The position numbers and the translations under genes were made by a program. The notes under the pieces were generated by a model. That model saw only the letters and a list, made by a program, of their open reading frames with translations. It searched no databases and had not been told where the DNA came from. A stretch of DNA of 64,000 nucleotides from Marivirga atlantica (GTDB lineage: Bacteria > Bacteroidota > Bacteroidia > Cytophagales > Cyclobacteriaceae): positions 1 through 64,000 of the forward strand of contig NZ_JAERQG010000002.1 of NCBI RefSeq assembly GCF_016734805.1, given 5' to 3'. This document shows positions 8,265-16,092 of this stretch, piece by piece. The number at the start of each line of letters is the position of its first letter. Within the stretch, counting starts at the first letter, position 1.

Positions 8265-9644
8265 CTATTCTATTTCCTTAATTTTTTTAATTAAAGTGTC
8301 CAACACTTCATCTTTTTCATCCAGTAAGTGATCTTTGATGATGATGTCAGGAATAACACCTTGTTCTTTTTCACGACCGCTTACACGAATCATATGACCT
8401 TTGGGCACATGTACCTCCACTCCGGTGTTAGGCAGCGAGTAGGAAAAAATAGAAGCATATAAAGAAGCATATTCACCAGTCTCTTCACCCACAATGGTGC
8501 CAAAACCATAATCTTTTATTTGAGCTGCTGTTACAGTCGATTGTGAGTATGACTGGCGGTTCACCAACACATAAACCTTTCCTTTAAACCGTTTGGAAGC
8601 AGGTTGTGGTTCATATGCCCCGAAGTCATATGGATAAATTTCACCATCTTTATGAGTGAGTGCTGCTTTCCATATGGCTTGGGTAGTATCATAATTTTGC
8701 CTGATATGCTCTTTAAGAAATGCACTAGTTTTTAGCGTGTAAGTTGAATTCCACTTGAATGGTTTATCTGCGATGTATGAAACCAGGTAATCGCTGAAGG
8801 AATCATTTCCCCCATTATTGTTGCGTAAATCAATGATTAGCGTTTGGCTTTTCTTTTTACGGATTTCAGTAAAAGATGAGTCGATAAATGATTTAAATTC
8901 AGCTTCATCGCCTCCGAAACTGCCTATGGCCATGTATGCAGTCTTATCCAAAAATTTGAGTTCCTTATTTCCTGTAATAATCTCAGTCCTTTTCATTTCA
9001 TATCCATTAATGAGATCAATGGCTTTTAATGAATAGGCTTTTGTGGTTCCATCTGTCTTAATTTTAACTTCAAAATGGTTTTGATCGCCAAATACTTGCC
9101 AGTATAATCGTGGAAAGGAAAATAGCTCTATTTTCGCCAGTTTGAAGTATTCACGCTCAGCTGAAATATACGGATAGATTTTCGTCAGAATCGATTCAAT
9201 GGATTGGCCATTAATACTGATTATTTCAGAACCAATTTCAATATCTTCATAATCGGACCAGTTTTTTCGAATAAGTGATTTCCCATTTTCAAAGGCAATT
9301 TCTAAAGGGAAGATGGTTCCGCCTGCATAGGCATATGCACCATATGCCTGACCGGGGAATGAGATTTCTGTATGACCATTGTTAACTTTTGTGATGACGT
9401 GCTGAAAAAGAGAAGTTGCTTCCAAAAGACTTAAACTGTCTTTGGTGATCGAAGCGCAAACTTCTTCATAATTCTTTTCAAATGCCTCTTTTGAAGTATA
9501 GGCATATAGATTAATGTGCGTTTCTTCCAAAGACGATTTCAAAAAGGCTAAATCTTCGAGTACTACCTTTTTACTGAATTTGTCTTGAGCTTTTAATTGG
9601 CCCGCGATGAGCAAAAAGATGATTAAGTAAATACGCTTGTTCAT
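8265..9644 (-). CDS. S41 family (C-terminal processing) peptidase
   Basis: This exported serine peptidase of the tail-specific protease/tricorn-like S41 group has about 459 residues. The signal peptide MNKRIYLIIFLLIAGQLKAQ starts at ATG 9644, which I prefer over an in-frame TTG at 9686. A PDZ-like region (IGSEIISINGQSIESIL) precedes the core. The core has LIIDLRNNNGGNDSF and VLVNRQSYSQSTVTAAQIKDY, where the serine of SQST is the likely nucleophile, followed by GEETGEYA. The TTG alternative would overlap the stop of the upstream AraC gene (TTGA), hinting at coupled expression with that regulator. Confidence 0.85.
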   Translation of the reverse strand: MNKRIYLIIFLLIAGQLKAQDKFSKKVVLEDLAFLKSSLEETHINLYAYTSKEAFEKNYEEVCASITKDSLSLLEATSLFQHVITKVNNGHTEISFPGQAYGAYAYAGGTIFPLEIAFENGKSLIRKNWSDYEDIEIGSEIISINGQSIESILTKIYPYISAEREYFKLAKIELFSFPRLYWQVFGDQNHFEVKIKTDGTTKAYSLKAIDLINGYEMKRTEIITGNKELKFLDKTAYMAIGSFGGDEAEFKSFIDSSFTEIRKKKSQTLIIDLRNNNGGNDSFSDYLVSYIADKPFKWNSTYTLKTSAFLKEHIRQNYDTTQAIWKAALTHKDGEIYPYDFGAYEPQPASKRFKGKVYVLVNRQSYSQSTVTAAQIKDYGFGTIVGEETGEYASLYASIFSYSLPNTGVEVHVPKGHMIRVSGREKEQGVIPDIIIKDHLLDEKDEVLDTLIKKIKEIE

Positions 9645-9682
9645 AAAATTGGTATAAGTATTTTCCAACAAAAGTATGATGA

Positions 9683-10837
9683 TCAAGCTTGTGAAGCGAC
9701 CGACTGCTTCTTTTCGGACTCCTTTTTTAGTTGTTTAACGTAATCACTCGGGGTTTTTCCGCTTATTTTTTTGAATACATGGTTGAAAGTAGATTTGGAC
9801 TTAAAACCACATTCAAAGGCATGACCGAGTAATGTGAGTTTGTCGCTATCTGCTTGTGTCATTCGTGCTTTGAAAGCCTCTACGCGGTAGCTGTTGATGT
9901 ATTCGTAAAAGTTCTTTTCAAAGTGCTGATTGATGGCTGCTGAAACTTGCTTAGGGTTAGCTTCGAGTAGTTCAGAAAGTTTACTCAGGTCCAGGTCCGC
10001 ATCAAGGTAAGGCTTTTGTTCACTCATTAGTTTGGTAATGTCTTTTGCTAAAGCCTGATGTTGAGAATTACTGTCAAACTTTGTTTTTTTAACAGTTGCA
10101 TGAGTTGGTGGCGCCACTTGTGATTTTATATAACCCTTAAATCCTATCCAGCAGGTGACTATCGCCAGCCCAACAAAAGTAGGTAGAAAGTATGCTTCTT
10201 TATACGCTCTGTCAAAAGCAAAGCGGTCAATTTCTGTCAAAATATTCCAGCCAATCCAGAAACCAGAGTAAATAAGAAGTGGTGTTCTAAGCCATTTTAA
10301 TGTCTTCTTCTCCAAATTGGAATAGTGTTTTTTGAGCCCTTTTTGATGCTGAAAGAATAGTTGCAAGGAAAGTAGCGTATAAACAGTGATGGAAATAATC
10401 CCCAGCCATTGTTCAATCAGGTATATTTTAGTGTAAGGATGTGGCGTTGCCTCATATAAGCCATCGGCACCCAGTCGGTAAAATGAGGTTCTGTAGAAAA
10501 TAAATTCAAGTGTAACAGGAATAAAATGGATAAGCTCTTTCCTGGAAAATTTGAATGTGGGCTGAGTAATACTTTTGGTGTAGAAATATATTGCAGGACC
10601 TATGCCAAACATTAGCTCAAGCTGGACATAGCGGAATAAATGAAAGAGATCGTAACTACGGAGAACTGTTACTAAGGCAATATTTAGAGCCATTAAGGCA
10701 AAGAAAAACACCAGTAGTGCCAGAAATATGTTGGAAAGGTTACGCGGTTTTTTTCTCAACAGAAGAACACTTAACAGCAGAGCCTGTAAAGCAAATACAA
10801 AAATGATTGTGGTTAAAATGGGATTAGGTGAGACCAA
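9683..10837 (-). CDS. AraC family regulator with multipass membrane N-terminus
   Basis: The 384-residue protein has about seven hydrophobic segments in residues 1-240. A C-terminal AraC DNA-binding domain follows (about 280-375), with LSELLEANPKQVSAAINQHF and the second HTH in LLGHAFECGFKSKSTFNHVFKKISGKTPSDY. Such membrane-embedded AraC proteins are frequent in Bacteroidota and could sense a ligand in or through the membrane. It is transcribed ahead of the S41 peptidase gene, a plausible target. Confidence 0.9.
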   Translation of the reverse strand: MVSPNPILTTIIFVFALQALLLSVLLLRKKPRNLSNIFLALLVFFFALMALNIALVTVLRSYDLFHLFRYVQLELMFGIGPAIYFYTKSITQPTFKFSRKELIHFIPVTLEFIFYRTSFYRLGADGLYEATPHPYTKIYLIEQWLGIISITVYTLLSLQLFFQHQKGLKKHYSNLEKKTLKWLRTPLLIYSGFWIGWNILTEIDRFAFDRAYKEAYFLPTFVGLAIVTCWIGFKGYIKSQVAPPTHATVKKTKFDSNSQHQALAKDITKLMSEQKPYLDADLDLSKLSELLEANPKQVSAAINQHFEKNFYEYINSYRVEAFKARMTQADSDKLTLLGHAFECGFKSKSTFNHVFKKISGKTPSDYVKQLKKESEKKQSVASQA

Positions 10838-10946
10838 TAGGAAATAAGAATATTTTAAACTAAAGTACTACCTATTCCCTAAATCTTAAAATATAATTCT
10901 ATACAGATTTTTTTTCTCTGGTACTGATAAGTGTAAGTAAATAATT

Positions 10947-10966
10947 AAGGCTTCCATCGAAGCCTT
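10947..10966 (-). terminator. Terminator of the small coiled-coil gene
   Basis: A perfect 8-bp stem (AAGGCTTC / GAAGCCTT) with a 4-base loop sits 5 bases past the stop codon. The T-run after it on the minus strand is weak; it is stronger on the plus strand. Confidence 0.6.
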
Positions 10967-10971
10967 TTATT

Positions 10972-11262
10972 TTATTCCTGAAGTTTCCTTTTAACTGATT
11001 CAAAGCTAGATTTTAAGCCACTCCATGTACTTTCCATATCTGCTTTGATTGCTTCCCATTTATCTTCGCTGGAATTTTGCAGCTCTTCTAACTTGGTTTT
11101 GGCATCTTCCATCTTGCTTTGTAGCTCTTTGTATTCTGGTGACCCTTCAATTGCGCCTTCAGCATATTGCCCCTTAGTTTCTGCTGCAAGCTTATCATAA
11201 TCAGCTTTCCATTCTTCTAATTGTGCCTCTAGTCTGGTTTTAAATGCTTCTTTAGTATCCAT
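10972..11262 (-). CDS. Small coiled-coil protein (96 aa), paralogue of the one at 32413
   Basis: This unrecognised 96-residue protein is highly charged, almost wholly helical and has no signal or membrane segment. Heptad-like stretches include FKTRLEAQLEEWKADYDKLAAE and SKMEDAKTKLEELQN, ending SSFESVKRKLQE. Size, layout and ending resemble the 96-residue protein at 32413-32703. A structural or stress-related role like that of small CsbD/YtxH-like proteins is possible, but only from composition. Confidence 0.7.
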   Translation of the reverse strand: MDTKEAFKTRLEAQLEEWKADYDKLAAETKGQYAEGAIEGSPEYKELQSKMEDAKTKLEELQNSSEDKWEAIKADMESTWSGLKSSFESVKRKLQE

Positions 11263-11323
11263 AAAAAATAGTTATTTAAAAAGTATGATTAGAAAACCCA
11301 TTGAGTGGGAAAATGTTACGATT

Positions 11324-11331
11324 CAAATTTA
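11324..11331 (-). promoter_or_regulatory. Possible -7 element for the small coiled-coil gene
   Basis: The minus strand reads TAAATTTG, an exact -7 match, about 60 bases before the ATG. The -33 partner is poor. It overlaps the region just after the stop of the upstream kinase gene. Confidence 0.35.
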
Positions 11332-11334
11332 TAA

Positions 11335-13881
11335 TCAGTTATAAGGAAATATCAGTGTGAATTCCGTTCCTTCGCCTATTTCACTTGATAGTTTTATGTC
11401 GCCATTTAAATAGGTTACCAGTCTTTTTAATAAAAACAGTCCTAATCCGTTACCTTTAGACTCGGCTGAGTTACGATGGAACATCTCAAAAATTTGTGAA
11501 TATTCCGCCTGATGAATTCCATTCCCATTATCCTTTACTTTTATCACGAGTGATTTTTCGCTGATACTAATTTCTAAATCAATAACGGGAACGGGACTAT
11601 TATTGAATGTAATGGCATTTTCCACCAATACTTCAATCATAATCTCAAGATGTTCCTGATAAAAAGAGATTTTATCTGTATTAGTTTTACAGTTAATTTC
11701 AATATTTGAACCTCTTGAAGTAGATTGAACATCCTTCTTAATCTTACTAAAAACTTCTTCAGTTTGTATGTCTTCTTTGCTAAGAGTATTAATATCTTGA
11801 GCATTTAAAAGACTAATGAATTGAAGCTTCCTGACCATCTTATCCAGCTTTTTAGCCGTTTTCTCCACGCGCTTAAAGAGTTCGAGTGCCTCAGTATTAG
11901 ATATGCTCATTTTCGCTACTTGACTTATCCCCATGAATGTTGTTAAGGGGCCTCTAAAATCATGTGAAGCCTTATAAAAAAATAGGTCTAAATCTTTTTG
12001 AGCTTGAACCAATTCATTTGTTCGCTCTAGTACTTTTTGTTCAAGCTTAAGGTTAAATTGCTTTATTTGTTCATTAGCGGCTTGTAATTCTTCACTTTGG
12101 GATATTATTTCTTCTTGCTTTTCGCTTATCTCCTTATTTAATTTTGTAAGCTTTTTGTTGGTTTTAGACCTTATTTTAAGAAATCTTAAAGTTATGTAAA
12201 GTAACAGCACTAATAATATGAAAACTGCTATTGATATATAAATTAGCATTTGTTGATTGGCAATAGTGTTTTCCCTAAGGTTGAGCTCGTTTTGGGCATT
12301 TTCTTTTTCAAGGTTTAGGATTTTTATTTGTTGTTCATAACTGTCCAGTTTGTATTTTGCTTCTAATTTATCAATGGTACTTTTCTCTTCTTCAAGAAAG
12401 ACTGCCTCTTTAAGTTTTAAATAAGATCTTAAATAGAAGTTGGCTTTTTTTAAATTGCCAGTTTCTTCATATATATCACTTGCTATAGAATAGGCTTCTA
12501 ATTGCTCATTTTTAATTTTTAGTGCATCAAGTTTTTCAACAGCCTTATCAATATATTGTATTGCTTTATTAAGGCTATCATTCTCAAGATAAAACCGGGC
12601 TAAATAGTACTCTCCAATAGCCATCCCTAATTGATTATTAAGTTGTTTATCAATTAAATAAGTTTCCAGGTATATCTCGATTGCTTTTTCATCCATACCG
12701 ATTTCATCATACACGATAGCTGCATTAAACTTACTTGCAGCATAACCGATCAGGTCTTTTGATTCACTTCGGAATTTGCTTGATTTTAGGTAGTTATTAA
12801 GTGACTCTTCGTAATCGTTTAATTCATAATAGACATTTCCTAAAGCATTATAAGCTTTTCCCAAGTAGTCCAGGTTTCCAATTTCCTCTGATATATTTAT
12901 CGACTTCCTTAAATATTCTTCTGCCTTTTTATAAAGCTCACGCGAATAATAAATCCATCCCAATTCATAATAGACCTTCTGAACCTCATTTCTATTTTGA
13001 TTTTTCTCAAACACCTGTAATGCTTTATAGAGAAATTCTGCTGCCGTCTGGAAGTCATTTAAATATGAATAAAGACTGCCTATTAATCTGTTGGTTTCAG
13101 CAATGCCATAGTTATATCCAATACTTTCATTTATTGATTTGGCTTCTTTAAGAAAGTAAAATGAAGTATCAAAGTTGCTGATTTCCATTGCATTACTGCC
13201 TAATTGGAGTAATACCGATGATTTATCAAGTTTGTTATTGGTAGAGTCAAATAAGCTTAATAATTTATTTGCCAAACTATCAGATTTTTTAAAATCAGAA
13301 ATACGACCATAGTATTTCATTTTTATCATGTAATAATTAGTTAGCTCAGCAAAAGGGGCTTTGGAATTTAATTGCTCTATACTGTTGATTATTTCCTGTG
13401 CTTCATTTATTCTTCCGAGTTCAACATATAAGGATAAGAGCGTGCGGTTCAACTTTAAGTAATCTGGATCCTCATTGGTAAATTCTTTAATTTCATTTTG
13501 TAGAAAACCTATGGCTTGCTTGTAGTTTGATTGATTTCTTAAAGCTGTAGATTTCAGTAAAGAAAATTGTACATGTATTAGGTGGTTATTTTTAGCCAGC
13601 GCTAATGCACTGTCATAAAAAAGGATAGCTTTTTTATATTTTCCTTTCGTATAGGCCATAATACCCATGTTGGCTTTAGCTCTACAAACTTCTGCAATAT
13701 CGTTGCTGCTTTTTGATAATTCATTGGCCCTTTCAGCGTAGTAGAAAGCAGAATCCAAATTTGAATGCCAGAATTTATCAGCTTTATTGTTAAATAATGA
13801 GAGCTCACTTCCCTGTGAAAAGCCTAAGTGGGAAGCTTGTGTGATTATCAGAAAAATGATTATTAATGAAATACCCCGCAT
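11335..13881 (-). CDS. TPR-containing membrane sensor histidine kinase
   Basis: The 848-residue protein has a signal peptide. About eight to ten TPR units occupy roughly 35-510 (for example YYELGWIYYSRELYKKAEEYLRKSI), probably in the periplasm. One membrane helix lies near 545-565 (MLIYISIAVFILLVLLLYIT), then a coiled coil, then the kinase. The H-box is ASHDFRGPLTTFMGISQ, the N-box VENAITFNN, and the G-boxes are VKDNGNGI and GNGLGLFLLKRLV. No receiver is attached. It lies 70 bases downstream of the receiver-PAS kinase gene on the same strand, suggesting one signalling operon. Confidence 0.92.
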   Translation of the reverse strand: MRGISLIIIFLIITQASHLGFSQGSELSLFNNKADKFWHSNLDSAFYYAERANELSKSSNDIAEVCRAKANMGIMAYTKGKYKKAILFYDSALALAKNNHLIHVQFSLLKSTALRNQSNYKQAIGFLQNEIKEFTNEDPDYLKLNRTLLSLYVELGRINEAQEIINSIEQLNSKAPFAELTNYYMIKMKYYGRISDFKKSDSLANKLLSLFDSTNNKLDKSSVLLQLGSNAMEISNFDTSFYFLKEAKSINESIGYNYGIAETNRLIGSLYSYLNDFQTAAEFLYKALQVFEKNQNRNEVQKVYYELGWIYYSRELYKKAEEYLRKSINISEEIGNLDYLGKAYNALGNVYYELNDYEESLNNYLKSSKFRSESKDLIGYAASKFNAAIVYDEIGMDEKAIEIYLETYLIDKQLNNQLGMAIGEYYLARFYLENDSLNKAIQYIDKAVEKLDALKIKNEQLEAYSIASDIYEETGNLKKANFYLRSYLKLKEAVFLEEEKSTIDKLEAKYKLDSYEQQIKILNLEKENAQNELNLRENTIANQQMLIYISIAVFILLVLLLYITLRFLKIRSKTNKKLTKLNKEISEKQEEIISQSEELQAANEQIKQFNLKLEQKVLERTNELVQAQKDLDLFFYKASHDFRGPLTTFMGISQVAKMSISNTEALELFKRVEKTAKKLDKMVRKLQFISLLNAQDINTLSKEDIQTEEVFSKIKKDVQSTSRGSNIEINCKTNTDKISFYQEHLEIMIEVLVENAITFNNSPVPVIDLEISISEKSLVIKVKDNGNGIHQAEYSQIFEMFHRNSAESKGNGLGLFLLKRLVTYLNGDIKLSSEIGEGTEFTLIFPYN

Positions 13882-13951
13882 CCATTTTAATTAATTACAT
13901 CAAGTTATTCTTAAAATAGTAAAATTAAACTGAAATTCAGGGAGTTGGGTT

Positions 13952-15382
13952 CTATTTCAATGGTATTTCAACATAAATTAGCGTTCCCTTTTTAGGAGTG
14001 GAATCAATAATCATTTTACCGGATAAACTTTCAGCACGTTTTTGCATGTTAAATAAGCCGAAACTTGAGGTACTTTTTGAAGAAATGCTTCCATCATAAT
14101 CAAAGCCTTTTCCATCATCCTCAATGGTGAGCTGTAATAAATTATCCTGTTTTATGAGTTGAATGAAAACCTCATGGGCCTCGGCATATTTAAGAATATT
14201 GTTGATTGACTCTTGAGTAATCCTAAATAGATTATACTCAATGCTCTGGCTTTCTATCCGATCTTTTAAATTTGTATAGAAGTTGAAGTTTATATCAAAA
14301 CTATCATTTAATTCTTCAAGAAGGCTTTTTACTGTTTCAATATAGCCAAAGTCTTCTACAGCTTTAGGAATTAAACTGTATGCAATGTTTCTGGTGTCAT
14401 GAAGGCCTTGTTCTAAATGTTGAAAAGCACGCATGTACTTTTCGGCTTTGTCTTTAGGCAGCAATTCAAATATGTTACCTACTGACTCAAAATTCATCAA
14501 TGCTATTGTTAGTGTCTGTTGAAGTCCGTCATGTATATCTCTGGCTATTCTGCTTTTCTGACGATCTTCAGCTTCAATAACTGCAGACATTATTTTTTCC
14601 TCATTATTTACTCTTTCAGTAATATCTTCTGTTACCATAAGATAGCCCTTGGTATTATGGTTTTTTGAATGCAGCAGCCCAATTATCGTGCTGTGCCAGT
14701 TATAGTTTTCATAAAAGTTAAAGGCTCTGGTTACAATATGGAGGTATCTACCTGTTCTACCTACCTTTTGCATAGCTTCCTGAAAGCTTTTCGCCTCACT
14801 TTCAGGAATAAATTCAAGTATATTTCGGCCGATAGAGTCGGTTTTAATGGAGCCAAAATCTTTATTAACTTCTTGAATAGTACCGTTTAAGTCTGTTTGA
14901 ATAATTTGAGCAGGTACATTCTCAGAAATGATTTTATATTTTTCACTAGCCTCAAGCATCTGTTTTTGATAGAATTCCTTCTCTCTGTAGGTTTCTATCA
15001 TTTTAAAGGCATTGTCTATATCAAGTTTGAGGGCGTCAAAGTTGTCAGATTTCTCATGAAAGCGATAAATGTTAACTTTATTAATCGCTTTAAGCATAAC
15101 TTCCTGATTTACAACTCCCGTAAGTAGTATTCTTGCAACCTGAGGCTGAATATCTTTGATGTTTTCCAGAAATTCTATCCCATCCATATAAGGCATAATC
15201 TGATCGGTTAAAATCACATCAACCTCATTTTCAGATAGGTATTTTATAGCTGCTTCTGGATCGGTTTCTCCAATTACGTCATAGTTATCCTCGAAATTTA
15301 TCTTGACTAATTCAATGTTAATTTCATTGTCATCCAAATAAAAAAGTCGGGTTTTTTTGGTTGAAGTCTTTTCCATGGGCAT
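13952..15382 (-). CDS. Receiver-PAS-histidine kinase (NarL/HisKA_3 type)
   Basis: This 476-residue cytoplasmic protein starts with a receiver domain (about 10-125). Phosphoacceptor Asp is in VDVILTDQIMPYMDG and the conserved Lys near HEKSDNF. A PAS domain follows at about 150-260 (IISENVPAQIIQTDLNGTIQ). The kinase has the HisKA_3 H-box ARDIHDGLQQTLTIALM near 285 and an ATPase domain with IEDDGKGFDYDG and SSFGLFNMQKRAESL. A kinase that carries its own N-terminal receiver can accept phosphate from another kinase, possibly the TPR kinase downstream. It is divergent from a LuxR-type regulator, 36 bases away. Confidence 0.92.
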   Translation of the reverse strand: MPMEKTSTKKTRLFYLDDNEINIELVKINFEDNYDVIGETDPEAAIKYLSENEVDVILTDQIMPYMDGIEFLENIKDIQPQVARILLTGVVNQEVMLKAINKVNIYRFHEKSDNFDALKLDIDNAFKMIETYREKEFYQKQMLEASEKYKIISENVPAQIIQTDLNGTIQEVNKDFGSIKTDSIGRNILEFIPESEAKSFQEAMQKVGRTGRYLHIVTRAFNFYENYNWHSTIIGLLHSKNHNTKGYLMVTEDITERVNNEEKIMSAVIEAEDRQKSRIARDIHDGLQQTLTIALMNFESVGNIFELLPKDKAEKYMRAFQHLEQGLHDTRNIAYSLIPKAVEDFGYIETVKSLLEELNDSFDINFNFYTNLKDRIESQSIEYNLFRITQESINNILKYAEAHEVFIQLIKQDNLLQLTIEDDGKGFDYDGSISSKSTSSFGLFNMQKRAESLSGKMIIDSTPKKGTLIYVEIPLK

Positions 15383-15418
15383 ATATTAATTTATCCTAAT
15401 ATATTATTATATTTCGAT

Positions 15419-16063
15419 ATGATAAATGTTTTATTAGTTGATGATCACAGACTGATACGTGATGGTATCAGATTCTATCTTGAAGCTGAGGATAATATCT
15501 CAATTGCCGGAGAGGCAGCCAACGGAAAGCAGGGATTCATATTTTTAGAGAATAATCCAGGGAAGGTTGATTTAGTAATGACTGATATAAGCATGCCTGA
15601 GATGAATGGTGTTGAGTTTTCAAAGGAGGTAAGTGAGAGATACCCTGAAATTAAAATATTGGCGCTCACCATGATAAAGGATAGTCAATATGTTAAACAA
15701 ATGCTTCAGGCGGGTGCTTCAGGTTACCTACTTAAAAATGCTCGCGAAAAGGAAATTAAAGAGGCTGTAGTGAAGATTATGGAGGGTGAAACTTATTATA
15801 CCCAAGAGGCTACTCAGGCCATCATGGATTATTACAGTAATAAAAAGAAGAGTGAAGAGCTCGTTGCTATCTCACCCAGAGAAAAAGAAGTACTTAGACT
15901 AGTAATAGATGAGTTTAGCAATCAAGAAATTGCGGACAAATTATTTATTAGTGTGCGTACTGTAGAGGCTCATAAAAGAAACTTGCTAGAAAAAACCGGT
16001 TCAAAGAATTTGGCGGGATTGGTAAAGTATACTTTAAACAATTTTCTTTTTGAAGATTTATAA
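15419..16063 (+). CDS. LuxR/NarL-family response regulator
   Basis: The 214-residue protein has a receiver domain (about 1-120). Acidic DD is at 8-9, the phosphoacceptor Asp is in VDLVMTDISMPEMNG, and Lys is in YLLKNAREKE. A GerE-type HTH follows at about 148-205: ISPREKEVLRLVIDEFSNQE, IADKLFISVRTVEAHKRNLL. It is the natural output partner of the divergent HisKA_3 kinase. Downstream, 29 bases away, is the membrane patatin gene, which may be a target or co-transcribed. Confidence 0.95.
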   Translation: MINVLLVDDHRLIRDGIRFYLEAEDNISIAGEAANGKQGFIFLENNPGKVDLVMTDISMPEMNGVEFSKEVSERYPEIKILALTMIKDSQYVKQMLQAGASGYLLKNAREKEIKEAVVKIMEGETYYTQEATQAIMDYYSNKKKSEELVAISPREKEVLRLVIDEFSNQEIADKLFISVRTVEAHKRNLLEKTGSKNLAGLVKYTLNNFLFEDL

Positions 16064-16092
16064 GATTGTATAAATCACCTAAGTTATAAATC

